A stretch of DNA of 64,000 bases from Iodidimonas nitroreducens. GTDB lineage: Bacteria; Pseudomonadota; Alphaproteobacteria; Sphingomonadales; Rhodothalassiaceae. A program made the translations under genes and the position numbers. The stretch is from the NCBI RefSeq assembly GCF_008579165.1, contig NZ_BKCN01000001.1; one strand, written 5' to 3'. Of the stretch, positions 48,701 to 56,617 are shown one piece after another; the stretch's first letter is position 1, and every line of letters begins with the position of its first letter. The notes beneath the pieces were generated by a model. The model had not been told where the DNA came from. It did no database searches and was given only the letters and a program-made list of their open reading frames with translations.

Positions 48701-48854
48701 GGTGCTGGTGGCGACCTTTGTGACCCTGTTTCTGGTCCCCGCCCTTTATGGCTTAGGTGAAGATATGAAACGCTTTATGAAAGGGCTGTGGACCGGGCGC
48801 AAACAGGCCCCCCTTGGCAGCCAAAGCCAATCCGAGCCGAGTGCGGCGGAATAA
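45726..48854 (+). CDS. RND efflux pump, inner-membrane permease (HAE1-type)
   Basis: This 1042-residue proton-driven drug/solute pump has TM1 (NTVAANLLMMGILIAGIMSF), two large periplasmic loops and the TM4 proton-relay pair in VIGVVVDDAIVVGENIHEE. The second-half equivalent is AAAGVVVNDNLVLVDYIG. It starts 13 bases after the adaptor stop. In this subgroup the sequence APQEVEEQI is typical of AcrB-like metagenomic 'efflux RND' proteins. The substrate is unknown. Confidence 0.95.
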   Translation: MNALIAWWARNTVAANLLMMGILIAGIMSFISMEREVWPTFRVNWVEITVSWPGAAPQEVEEQIILHIEESLADLDNVDRVRSTAYEGLATLYIEADRSINMDRFINDVKLRVDGIASLPRDIEPPRVRELLTRNELIRIGVSGDVDERILTRTAEKVRDEVALLPGVSIVTLFGQRSEEVSIELSENALRRYGLSFDEVTSAIRASSINLSAGSVRTSTGDVQLRARNLADDQTDFNKIIIRQTPDGGTIRLGDVARVIDGFEDVNLQASLNGERAILVQVMTAEEMNVVVTSQSVRKYLETAQERMPEGVSLILYADESKAYYDRMETISKSAFYGLLLVFAVLILSLRPKVALWVTMGIATAYAGAFIFLPANDVSLNFLSLFAFLLVIGVVVDDAIVVGENIHEETERTGGGVDAAILGTQLVAKPVIYAVATTMIVFAPWLFLSGLEVEFTRHISIIVIAALSFSLIEALFILPAHLSHLKAQKTEGRFGRFQKKIAQSITRFAQGTYRRWLFAAVRRRGVTASIFLALFILAIGVSSTSWLKFSFNPDVESEQISVDVTLPEGTPFNRALEILGQLQKAEKALEAEANERMDGAGKLIENWYTRARQNSVLALVRLAPAEQRDLSAKEAADRLRELIGEIPDAENLEINYTLNQNQPEIELAINHPDMDVLRAAVADLKAHLSTYDTVFNIRDSLQTAMEELRFSLKPGARELGFSLAEVARQVRQAYYGEEVQRLPREGSDVRVFVRYPKDERQSLESLSDFRLRNAEGLEVPLLSVADLHYQPGIKRIDRRERQRSAVISAELSSDMREQIYGELRKDFYPAWEKRYPGVSRGEIGSAEGQAKFMAEILSLEGIALFAMYALIAVAFRSYFLPLLVMTAIPFGFVGAVLGHLLFDMPITLFSYFGLAAAAGVVVNDNLVLVDYIGRLREKGMGAMDALVEAGVARFRPILLTSITTFVGLIPMMAERSTQAQFLKPTVVALSFGVLVATFVTLFLVPALYGLGEDMKRFMKGLWTGRKQAPLGSQSQSEPSAAE

Positions 48855-48866
48855 ACGATGCGAACC

Positions 48867-48907
48867 CACCGCGGGGCCATGCCAGTCTCTTGGCCTGCCT
48901 CGCGGTG
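48867..48907. terminator. Stem-loop between convergent RND and DUF481 genes
   Basis: CACCGCG (48867-48873) pairs with CGCGGTG (48901-48907), with an inner GGC/GCC pairing possible. It lies in the 57-base gap between two convergent genes, so it may end transcripts from both sides; there is no clear T-run. Confidence 0.5.
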
Positions 48908-48911
48908 CAGA

Positions 48912-50072
48912 CTATTGGAAATTATAGCCCAAACTGACGGTATAGAAGGTATCGAGCTTTTCATTGCCTAAAACCGGGCGATTATCATATTGATTGCGCA
49001 GCCCGATTTTGACGCTCCAGGCTTTATTATCGGTGACCGGGATATCGAGGGCGGCATCGCTTTGCACGCGGAAATCATTCACCGGATCAGACAGGCTGGG
49101 CAGATAAGTGAAATTATGGGTGAATAATAAACGGCCATTCAACTGGATCTTGTAATCATAGCCCAGGGATAAAATTGCTTCTTCCTCGGTGGGCGATGTT
49201 TGGAAGGCTTCAAGCTGATAACCCAAACCAAGGCGGGCTTTCAGTTCATGATCATTTTCTTGAATGAAAAAATAACCGGAGCCCAAAGTCACCACCGAGC
49301 GCAGATCGAGATCCTCGAATTCATCCTGTTCCAGCATGATTGAGCCAAAAGCAAACCAGCGTTTGGAAAAATCGCGCTCCAGACGGGCATCGCCAATCAC
49401 TTCATTTTCGGTTTCCTGCCCATTTTCGCGGGCAAAGCGCCAGCCCAGAGATAGATCGAGGCGATCAAAGCTGGTTTCCCGCCGGGCCGTGGCTTTGCCA
49501 TTCAAAGCGGCGCGATCGGTATTGCCGCTGGCCCCGGAAAGACCAAGCTGGGTGCGCCCGCTCCAGGCTTTATCGGGGGTCACCAGCGCTTCGGCCAGGG
49601 CCTTTTGTTCTTCTTCATGCTGCTTTTGGGCCTCCGCCAGATTATGCCGCTCGCGCTCCTCGATCTCCTGGATCACCAGGCGTTCCGGGGTGGGCTGGTC
49701 TTCGGGCCAAATGGCACTCACTTTGTCCAGATCAAGGGGCAAATTCCCCAAAGTCTCGCTCAATAAACGCTGGCCGGTTTGCGGATCATAGGCCAGCCGC
49801 CCCATGATGCGATCACCGCTGGCAAGGGAGATCATCAAAAATCCATCGCTGTTCAGCCCGGCGATCTGATCCTGAGCGATGCTGATCGTTCCGGCAAAAG
49901 CGGTTTCAACAGCCAAAGCTTTTTCATGCAGACGCTGCAATTCTCCCTCGATCCGGCTGCCATCTTCAAGATGGACCCGATCCGCCAAAGCCGAAGGGGA
50001 TGATAGGACCATGAGGGCGGCCACGGAAAAGGGGGCCAGAGGAAAACAGGATCGGATCATCTCAACGCTCAT
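48912..50072 (-). CDS. DUF481 outer-membrane beta-barrel protein
   Basis: This 386-residue protein has a signal peptide (FPLAPFSVAALMVLSSPSALA), an N-terminal beta-rich stretch resembling an Sm/PDZ-like fold (DRVHLEDGSRIEGELQRLHE), and a charged coiled coil (EEERERHNLAEAQKQHEEEQKA-like, about 155-180). A C-terminal DUF481 barrel (GRTQLGLSGASGNTDRAALN) closes with the aromatic-ended VSLGYNFQ. It is an 'YdiY-type salt-induced' outer-membrane protein family member; function unknown. Start 50072 is preferred because the acnA terminator (50193-50223) overlaps the longer ORF. Confidence 0.82.
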   Translation of the reverse strand: MSVEMIRSCFPLAPFSVAALMVLSSPSALADRVHLEDGSRIEGELQRLHEKALAVETAFAGTISIAQDQIAGLNSDGFLMISLASGDRIMGRLAYDPQTGQRLLSETLGNLPLDLDKVSAIWPEDQPTPERLVIQEIEERERHNLAEAQKQHEEEQKALAEALVTPDKAWSGRTQLGLSGASGNTDRAALNGKATARRETSFDRLDLSLGWRFARENGQETENEVIGDARLERDFSKRWFAFGSIMLEQDEFEDLDLRSVVTLGSGYFFIQENDHELKARLGLGYQLEAFQTSPTEEEAILSLGYDYKIQLNGRLLFTHNFTYLPSLSDPVNDFRVQSDAALDIPVTDNKAWSVKIGLRNQYDNRPVLGNEKLDTFYTVSLGYNFQ

Positions 50073-50192
50073 TTTAAACGGGTGAACAGGGGCAAGCAGG
50101 CCAGATCGAATGGCGAGCACCCTAATCAAAGCTGGTTCCGGGCGCAATTCATGCCTTGGGTTATCTAAAAAAATAAGACAAGCCTTAAACGG

Positions 50193-50223
50193 AAAAGAGC
50201 GCTCCATCTCTGAAGCGCTCTTT
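50193..50223 (-). terminator. Rho-independent terminator after acnA
   Basis: AAAGAGCGCT and AGCGCTCTTT form a perfect 10-bp stem with a 10-base loop, 24 bases after the acnA stop on the minus strand, followed there by T residues. Confidence 0.8.
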
Positions 50224-50246
50224 CATCCTCAGGCGATCAATGCAAA

Positions 50247-52937
50247 TCAGGCCGCCGTTGCCAACCGCCGCAGAACATAATGCAGGATACCGCCATTTTC
50301 ATAATAGCTCACTTCATCCGCCGTATCGATCCGGCATAAAAGCGTGATGTCTTTGCTGCTGCCATCCTCATAATGAATGGTGCAGGCCACATCCTGACGC
50401 GGCTTGATTCCCTTGCCGATGCCGGTGATGTCAAAGCGTTCCTTGCCGGTCAGCTTCAGGGATTGCGCGGTCATGCCATCCTTGAACTGCAAGGGCAGAA
50501 CCCCCATTCCCACCAGATTGGAGCGATGAATACGTTCAAAGGATTCCACGATCACCGCCCGCACGCCCAAAAGCCGGGTGCCCTTGGCCGCCCAATCCCG
50601 GCTGGAACCGGTGCCATATTCCTTGCCCGCCACCACCACGAGGGGGGTATCCTCGGCGGTATATTGCATTGCTGCATCATAGATCGACGTTTCTTCGCCC
50701 GAAGGATAATGCACGGTCACCCCGCCTTCGGTGCCCGGTGCCATCAGATTGCGCAGGCGGATATTGGCGAAGGTGCCGCGCATCATCACTTCATGATTGC
50801 CGCGACGCGAGCCATAGGAATTGAATTCTGCCCGTTCCACGCCATTATCGGTCAGATAGCGTCCTGCCGGGCTATCGGGCTTGATCGAACCCGCCGGGGA
50901 AATATGATCGGTGGTCACCGAATCGCCTAAAAGCGCCAGCATCCGCGCCCCTTTGATATTGCTCGTGGCTTCCGGCTCGGCTTTCATGCCCTCGAAATAA
51001 GGCGGATTTTGCACATAGGTGCTGTCATCATTCCATTCATAGGTCAGCCCCTTGGTGACCTTGATCGCCTGCCATTGCTCATCCCCGGCAAAAACATCGG
51101 CATAGCGTTTGCTGAATTGTTCGGGCGTCACGGCTTCGCGTACCACCTGTTCGATCTCGGCGCTCGATGGCCAGATATCGCGGAAATAAACGTCCTTACC
51201 ATCCTGATCCGTGCCGAGCGGATCATTCATCAGATCCACCTTCATCGATCCGGCAAGGGCATAGGCCACCACCAGCGGCGGCGAGGCCAGATAATTCGCT
51301 TTCACATCGGGATTGACCCGGCCTTCAAAATTGCGATTGCCCGAAAGCACCGAGCAGGCCACCACATCATGGCTGTTCACGGCTTTTGAAATGGCTTCGG
51401 GCAGGGGGCCGGAATTGCCGATGCAGGTGGTGCAGCCATAGCCCACCAGATTGAAACCCAAAGCATCCAGATCATCCTGCAGCCCGGCTTTCAGAAGATA
51501 ATCGGTCACCACCTGACTGCCCGGCGCCAGTGAGGTTTTCACCCATGGCTTCACCGAAAGTCCGCGCGCCAGAGCATTGCGCGCCACCAGCCCGGCGGCC
51601 AGCATCACGCTGGGATTGGAGGTATTGGTGCAGCTTGTGATCGCGGCAATCACCACATCGCCATGGCCGATATCGAAATCCTCGCCATCAACCTTGAAGC
51701 GCTCATCCGGGGCCTCGCCCTTTTTGAAGCTATCACGCAATTCAGTGGCAAAGGCGCTGGCCGCATCGGTAAGCAGAACACGATCCTGCGGCCGCTTGGG
51801 CCCGGCGATCGAGGGCACCACATCAGCCAGATCAAGCTCAAGCTGATCGGTGAATGCGGGATCGGGGGCGGATGGATCATGCCACATGCCCTGCGCCTTG
51901 GCATAGGCTTCGACCAAAGCCACAGTATCATCGCCCCGGCCCGAGAATTCCAGATAATCAAGGGTGGCCTGATCGATCGGGAAAAAGCCGCAGGTGGCCC
52001 CATATTCCGGAGCCATATTGGAAATGGTCGCTTTATCGGCCACCGACATATGGGCCAGACCATCGCCAAAAAATTCAACGAATTTGCCCACCACACCCTT
52101 TTTGCGGAGCATCTGGGTTACCGTCAGCACCAGATCGGTGGCGGTGGCCCCTTCGGGCAGGCGGCCCTTGATCTTGAAGCCGATCACTTCGGGAATGAGC
52201 ATGGAAACCGGCTGGCCCAGCATGGCCGCTTCGGCTTCGATGCCGCCCACGCCCCAGCCCAGAACGGCCAGCGCATTGATCATCGTGGTGTGGCTATCGG
52301 TGCCCACCACGGTATCGGGATAGGCATAAAGGGTGCCATCAATCTCATTGGTCCACACTGTGCGGCCCAGATATTCCAGATTCACCTGATGGCAGATGCC
52401 GGTGCCCGGGGGCACAGCGCGGAAATTATCAAAGGCCTGCTGGCCCCAGCGCAGAAATTCATAGCGCTCTTTATTGCGCTTCATTTCCAGATCGACATTT
52501 TGTTTAAAGGCAGTTTCGCTGCCGAATTTATCGACCATCACCGAATGATCGATCACCAGATCCACGGGGGCGAGCGGATTGATCTTTTGCGGATCGCCGC
52601 CCAGCGCCTTCATCGCGCCGCGCATCGCCGCCAGATCGACCACGGCGGGCACGCCGGTGAAATCCTGCATCAAAACCCGCGCCGGGCGATAGGCGATTTC
52701 CCGATCCGAGCGCCGATCTTTCAGCCAATCCGCCACGGCCTGCACATCATCACTGGTCACGGTCTGGCCGTCTTCACAGCGCAGCATATTTTCCAGCAAA
52801 ACCTTCAGGGAAAAGGGCAGGCGCGAGACATCGCCAATTTTTTCCGCCGCTTTTTTCAAGGAGAAATAGGCATATTCTTTGCCGTTGGCGGTAAGGGTAT
52901 CGCGGGTTTTAAGGGTATCTTGGCCTACGGTGGACAT
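50247..52937 (-). CDS. acnA: Aconitate hydratase A
   Basis: This 896-residue [4Fe-4S] enzyme isomerises citrate to isocitrate in the TCA cycle. Cluster cysteines are in AAITSCTNTSNPSV and VGYGCTTCIGNSGPL. The substrate-binding swivel domain follows near 680-896 (SYGSRRGNHEVMMRGTFAN, GTGSSRDWAAKG). Start 52937 follows a perfect AGGAGG. A longer ORF from 52973 is not needed. This is the AcnA/IRP-type, monomeric form. Confidence 0.98.
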   Translation of the reverse strand: MSTVGQDTLKTRDTLTANGKEYAYFSLKKAAEKIGDVSRLPFSLKVLLENMLRCEDGQTVTSDDVQAVADWLKDRRSDREIAYRPARVLMQDFTGVPAVVDLAAMRGAMKALGGDPQKINPLAPVDLVIDHSVMVDKFGSETAFKQNVDLEMKRNKERYEFLRWGQQAFDNFRAVPPGTGICHQVNLEYLGRTVWTNEIDGTLYAYPDTVVGTDSHTTMINALAVLGWGVGGIEAEAAMLGQPVSMLIPEVIGFKIKGRLPEGATATDLVLTVTQMLRKKGVVGKFVEFFGDGLAHMSVADKATISNMAPEYGATCGFFPIDQATLDYLEFSGRGDDTVALVEAYAKAQGMWHDPSAPDPAFTDQLELDLADVVPSIAGPKRPQDRVLLTDAASAFATELRDSFKKGEAPDERFKVDGEDFDIGHGDVVIAAITSCTNTSNPSVMLAAGLVARNALARGLSVKPWVKTSLAPGSQVVTDYLLKAGLQDDLDALGFNLVGYGCTTCIGNSGPLPEAISKAVNSHDVVACSVLSGNRNFEGRVNPDVKANYLASPPLVVAYALAGSMKVDLMNDPLGTDQDGKDVYFRDIWPSSAEIEQVVREAVTPEQFSKRYADVFAGDEQWQAIKVTKGLTYEWNDDSTYVQNPPYFEGMKAEPEATSNIKGARMLALLGDSVTTDHISPAGSIKPDSPAGRYLTDNGVERAEFNSYGSRRGNHEVMMRGTFANIRLRNLMAPGTEGGVTVHYPSGEETSIYDAAMQYTAEDTPLVVVAGKEYGTGSSRDWAAKGTRLLGVRAVIVESFERIHRSNLVGMGVLPLQFKDGMTAQSLKLTGKERFDITGIGKGIKPRQDVACTIHYEDGSSKDITLLCRIDTADEVSYYENGGILHYVLRRLATAA

Positions 52938-53298
52938 GCTGCCTCCTGAAATTGCGTTTGATCCAAATGGCAAATGGACGGCTCTGCCAAAGCAGAGCCA
53001 AACACCATCGAAATCAGAACGAGACTGTTTGCTGTGCTGTTAATGCAAAATATCAGGACTTATCTCAAGATGAATCGCACCAAGTTCACAAAGCCTCAAC
53101 CAAAAGTGCAGTGACCGTGACCCATAAGATCGCCATATTATAGATGCGGATCAACATATTTTGGTCCCGTTCCGGCCATGATGGCCTGCTTGGCTATGAA
53201 ATCGGAACAACAGTGTCAGGCCTATCAGCCATCGGCAGCATTTGAAATTCTATTATGGCGTGCCGATCCACGATGTGCCTTGATGAGAGGAGGCTTAG
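52938..53298. other. Intergenic region upstream of acnA
   Basis: This 361-base stretch separates divergent acnA (minus) from a 36-codon ORF (plus). It has locally AT-rich sequence near 53120-53165 that may hold the promoters. I see no clear operator, riboswitch or further coding region. Confidence 0.4.
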
Positions 53299-53409
53299 AT
53301 GATGGTTTTTCAGCGCAATCGACTGACAACGGCCAGCCGCTTTCTGGCTCTCATCTGGTTTGTCGCCTATAGCGGCCTTGTGGCTGCCCTCATCCTGATC
53401 GCCCTCTAA
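53299..53409 (+). CDS. Small single-pass membrane peptide, 36 residues
   Basis: ATG at 53299 is preceded at ideal spacing by GAGGAGG (53286-53293). The product begins MMVFQRNRLTTASRF and then has one hydrophobic helix (LALIWFVAYSGLVAALILIA), a positive-inside layout. There is no recognised family. The very strong ribosome site and the clean membrane helix argue for a real gene. It lies between acnA (divergent) and the repeat and tRNA-Ala. Confidence 0.6.
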   Translation: MMVFQRNRLTTASRFLALIWFVAYSGLVAALILIAL

Positions 53410-53491
53410 GGTCCGCCAGAAGGCCCATCAGAACCGCGCACGAGCCCGGCCCTTTTTGTCTGTCGTCTTACCGGTCTTGCCTGTCTCGGAC

Positions 53492-53585
53492 CTGATCCGG
53501 GAACCCGGGTCTATCTGGTGAAGGGCTTGTGCGTGTGAAAGATGGATCCCGGCTCGGGGGCCGGGATGACGATATTTGGTGGTGG
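53492..53585 (+). repeat. GC-rich intergenic repeat, copy 3
   Basis: An arm with GATCCGGGAACCCGGGTC, the core CTATCTGGTGAAGGGCTTG, and a closing arm GATCCCGGCTCGGGGGCCGG followed by GATGACGATATTTGG. It is the same family as copies near 19893 and 33985. It lies just before tRNA-Ala. Confidence 0.82.
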
Positions 53586-53631
53586 AGCCCCAGAGAGTCT
53601 ATCATCCGAGGCGATCAGCATTTTGATAAAA

Positions 53632-53707
53632 TGGTGGAGCCGAGGGGAATCGAACCCCTGACCTCAGCAGTGCGATTGCTGCGCTCTCCCAACTGAGCTA
53701 CGGCCCC
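53632..53707 (-). tRNA. tRNA-Ala(CGC)
   Basis: On the minus strand a full 76-base cloverleaf including CCA reads GGGGCCG...CGGCTCC-ACCA. The D arm is GCTC...GAGC, the anticodon stem CAGCA/TGCTG encloses the loop ATCGCAC with anticodon CGC, and the T arm AGGGG-TTCGATT-CCCCT is canonical. Acceptor pairing is complete with one G-U pair. Confidence 0.96.
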
Positions 53708-53798
53708 TAAAGGATTGCCCGGCCCTAGCAGAGCCAAGCGGTGCGGACCATAAGCATCTGCCGCGCCCCGCGCAAGAGATATTCTGTGCCCATAGGCA

Positions 53799-54635
53799 TC
53801 AGGGGAGGGTCATGGCTCTCTCATGTTTGAGGGAAGGGGGATGATAATGGGGGGCAATCACCGGCCGCCCCGGTCCATGAGGCTGCAAAAGCGCCACATC
53901 CATGCCCCACACATCCCGAATGTTCGCGCGGGTCAGCACCTTTTCGGGTCGTCCTTGGGCGATCAGGCGGCCGCTTTCTAAAATGGCCAGATGATCGGCA
54001 AAGGCGCTCGCCTGATTGAGATCATGGAGAATGGCAAAAACGCCATAGCCCTGGGCTGCAAAGTCTTTTGCCACGCTGAGCAGGGCAATCTGCTGGCCGG
54101 GATCAAGGGCGCTGGTGGGTTCATCGAGCAAAAGATAGCTGGGGCTATTCTTTGCTTGCGGCGGGCTTTCGGGCCAGATCTGGGCCAGCACCCGGGCCAA
54201 CTGCACCCGCTGGCGTTCGCCGCCGGATAAGGTGGGAAAGGGTCGGTCGGCCAGATGGCTGACCCGGGTGCGCGCCAACGCCTGCCAGATGATGCGCTGG
54301 GCATGAGGAGAGGCGGGGCGTTCGCCATGGGGCAGCCGCCCCAGAGCCGCAATATCGAAGACGGTGAAATTGAAGCTGATATCAGAGCTTTGAGGCAGGA
54401 TGGCGCGGCATTGAGACAGCGCGCGGCTGTTCCAGGCCGATAGCGGCCTGCCGCCCAGACTGACGCTGCCCCTATGTGGTGCGATCTCCCCTGCCAGCAA
54501 GCGCAGGGCGGTGGATTTGCCCGCCCCATTCGGGCCGATGAGAACGGTGAGCCTGCCCGGCACGATCTGGAGCGAGACGCGATCCAGAATAGGGGCATCG
54601 CCCCGGCTGAAGGAGACATCATCAAGCATCAGCAT
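53799..54635 (-). CDS. hmuV: Heme ABC transporter ATP-binding protein
   Basis: This 278-residue ATPase powers the HmuUV heme importer. Walker A is LIGPNGAGKSTALRLLAGEI, the signature is LSGGERQRVQLARVL, and Walker B is YLLLDEPTSALD, with an H-loop in ILHDLNQASAFAD. It belongs to the FecE/HmuV group. The start at 54635 (MLMLDDVSF) lies 3 bases after the hmuU stop. It is the last gene of the hmu run, followed by tRNA-Ala. Confidence 0.95.
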   Translation of the reverse strand: MLMLDDVSFSRGDAPILDRVSLQIVPGRLTVLIGPNGAGKSTALRLLAGEIAPHRGSVSLGGRPLSAWNSRALSQCRAILPQSSDISFNFTVFDIAALGRLPHGERPASPHAQRIIWQALARTRVSHLADRPFPTLSGGERQRVQLARVLAQIWPESPPQAKNSPSYLLLDEPTSALDPGQQIALLSVAKDFAAQGYGVFAILHDLNQASAFADHLAILESGRLIAQGRPEKVLTRANIRDVWGMDVALLQPHGPGRPVIAPHYHPPSLKHERAMTLP

Positions 54636-54637
54636 GA

Positions 54638-55725
54638 TCAGAACCTTCCTGAATGATAGCGGAATAAAAGCCACAGAAATGCAGGCCCGCCCAAAGCGCT
54701 GGTCACAAGGCCGATGGGCAGTTCGGCGGGGCTGATGAGGGTGCGGGCCAAAAGATCGGCCATCAGCATCAAAAAGGCCCCCAGCAAAGCCGAGGCGGGG
54801 AGAACAGTGCGATGATCAGGCCGATGATCGTGCGCACCAGATGCGGCACCACCAGCCCCACAAAGCTGATGATGCCCGAGACGGCGACCGCCGCCCCAAC
54901 CATGAGCGCCGTTGCCACGATCATCACACGGGCAAGGCTTTGGGTCTTGATGCCCAGATGCCCCGCCTCGGCACTGCCAAGAAGATAGGCATCGAGCGCC
55001 ATGGCGCGGCTGAGGATGGTGATGCCCCCGATGGTGATCAGAACAAGGGCCGGGAGGGTCGCCGTCCAGCTTGCATGACCAAGCCCCCCCATCAGCCAAA
55101 AGCTGAGTAGGCGCAATTGGGTATCATCGCTGGCATATTGAAAGATGCCGATCCCGGCACCCGCCACCGCATTGATTGCGATGCCAACCAGCAGCATGGT
55201 GGCAACCGGATCGCCGGGAAGGCGGCGGGCCAGACCATGAATCAGAGCCGTGGCCAAAAGCCCGCCACCAAAGGCGGCCAGCGGCAGGGCATAAGGGGTA
55301 AGATCAAATGAGGCGATATAGAAAGATCCCCCGCCCAGAACGATCATCGCTACCGCAGCTAGGGCTGCCCCCGCTGAAACGCCCACCAGACCGGGTTCAG
55401 CCAGTGGATTGCGAAATAATCCCTGTAAGGCCGCACCCGCCAGCGCCAATCCTGCTCCCACCCCCAATCCCGTGAAAACGCGGGGCAGCCGGATTGCCAG
55501 CACAATCGCTTCATCCTGCGCACTGAAGCTGCCGGGCAGATCAAGCCCTATTTGCGCGCCAAGGATGGCGAGCAATCGCAGGGGCGGAATCCCATAGCTG
55601 CCGATGCCGATATTGGCGATGATGGCGATCACCAGCGCCATCACCAGAAAGGCCAGCAAGCGGTGCTTTTGCATCCGTTTTTGGGTGATCTTGTCCATCA
55701 GTTCTCTTGCGGGGATGGGGGTCAT
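54638..55725 (-). CDS. hmuU: Heme ABC transporter permease (one-base frameshift)
   Basis: This protein of about 362 residues is a FecCD-family permease with about ten TM helices that moves heme across the inner membrane. The conserved RLPRVFTGLGVGAGLALAGA, GNPLAEPG-type (FRNPLAEPGLVGVSAGAALA) and coupling-loop sequence are present. The frame breaks after GLVVPHLVRTIIG near 54819. One more base in the GG at 54819-54820 continues as PDHRTVLPASALLGAFLML to YHSGRF. ATG 55725 overlaps the hmuT stop. Confidence 0.92.
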
Positions 55726-56606
55726 GGCGCTGCAGGCTGATGACGGGCCCCGTGCAGTCGATCCATGAGGGTGGTGATGGCATCGGGGGTGCGCGGCCCG
55801 AACCCAAGCAGCAAAAGCCCATCCATGGCAATCAACTGGCCATTGCGCCCGGCAGGGGTAAAGCGGATAGATGGTAGAGTCAGGATGGTGTCTTTGCCGC
55901 CCGCTTCTGTCACGGCATGGCTCATCATCAAAAGGGCACCAGGGACGGCGGCGGCAGTGGCTTCGGGCGAAAGCGGTTTATAGCCTTCAAAGGAAACGGC
56001 ATTGTCTGCGCCCGCCATGCGGATGATCTCATCGGCATGGGTGTTTCGGCCTGCCGCCACCGGGGCCCCCGCTGCAACCGATAGCAGGAATAAAACCCGG
56101 GGTTTTGTACCGATGGCGGCGTGGGATTTCTGGATGGCGACAAACCGGGCATCCAGATGATCGGCAAGGATGCGCCCGGCGTCTTCGCGCTTTAAGGCTT
56201 TGGCAATATCGCGGACCCGTGCGCCGATCGAAGCGGCCCCTTTGGCTTCGGCGATCCTTTTGATACAGACACCCGTGCTTTCCACCTGCTGTAAAACAAC
56301 GGGCGGGCCAGCCCCGGGATCGGCAAGGATCAGATCGGGGGCTAAAGATAACAACCCTTCGGCCCCAAGCTGCCGATAATAGCCGACATCGGGCAATTTG
56401 GTGGCAGCTTGTGGATAGCGCGAGGTGCTATCCACAGCCACGAGGCGATCCCCCGCACCAAGGGCATAAACGATTTCGGTGACCGCGCCCCCCAAAGCGA
56501 TCACCCTTTGGCCTTCACTGTTGCAGGCCAAGGCCGGTGGGGCGAGAAGGGCCATGGAGGCCATCAAATGAAGGGCGATGCCAAAACCAAAGCGCGCTTT
56601 TTTCAT
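55722..56606 (-). CDS. hmuT: Heme-binding periplasmic protein
   Basis: This 294-residue substrate-binding protein has a signal peptide (FGFGIALHLMASMALLAPPALA), a cluster III fold start (RVIALGGAVTEIVYALGAGD) and the long central helix. A Tyr-containing ligand segment (DVGYYRQLGAEGLL) fits the family. It delivers heme to HmuUV. Start 56606 follows GAGGTGGGG; a second start at 56621 overlaps hmuS. Confidence 0.94.
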   Translation of the reverse strand: MKKARFGFGIALHLMASMALLAPPALACNSEGQRVIALGGAVTEIVYALGAGDRLVAVDSTSRYPQAATKLPDVGYYRQLGAEGLLSLAPDLILADPGAGPPVVLQQVESTGVCIKRIAEAKGAASIGARVRDIAKALKREDAGRILADHLDARFVAIQKSHAAIGTKPRVLFLLSVAAGAPVAAGRNTHADEIIRMAGADNAVSFEGYKPLSPEATAAAVPGALLMMSHAVTEAGGKDTILTLPSIRFTPAGRNGQLIAMDGLLLLGFGPRTPDAITTLMDRLHGARHQPAAP

Positions 56607-56617
56607 TGTGCCCCACC

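Noticed and set aside
50073..50207. Longer DUF481 start at 50207
   Set aside because: The extension runs through the acnA terminator and precedes the natural signal peptide.
51663..52949. 428-codon plus-strand ORF opposite aconitase
   Set aside because: It is a His/Gly-rich antisense shadow produced by GAT/GCC codon usage on the acnA strand.
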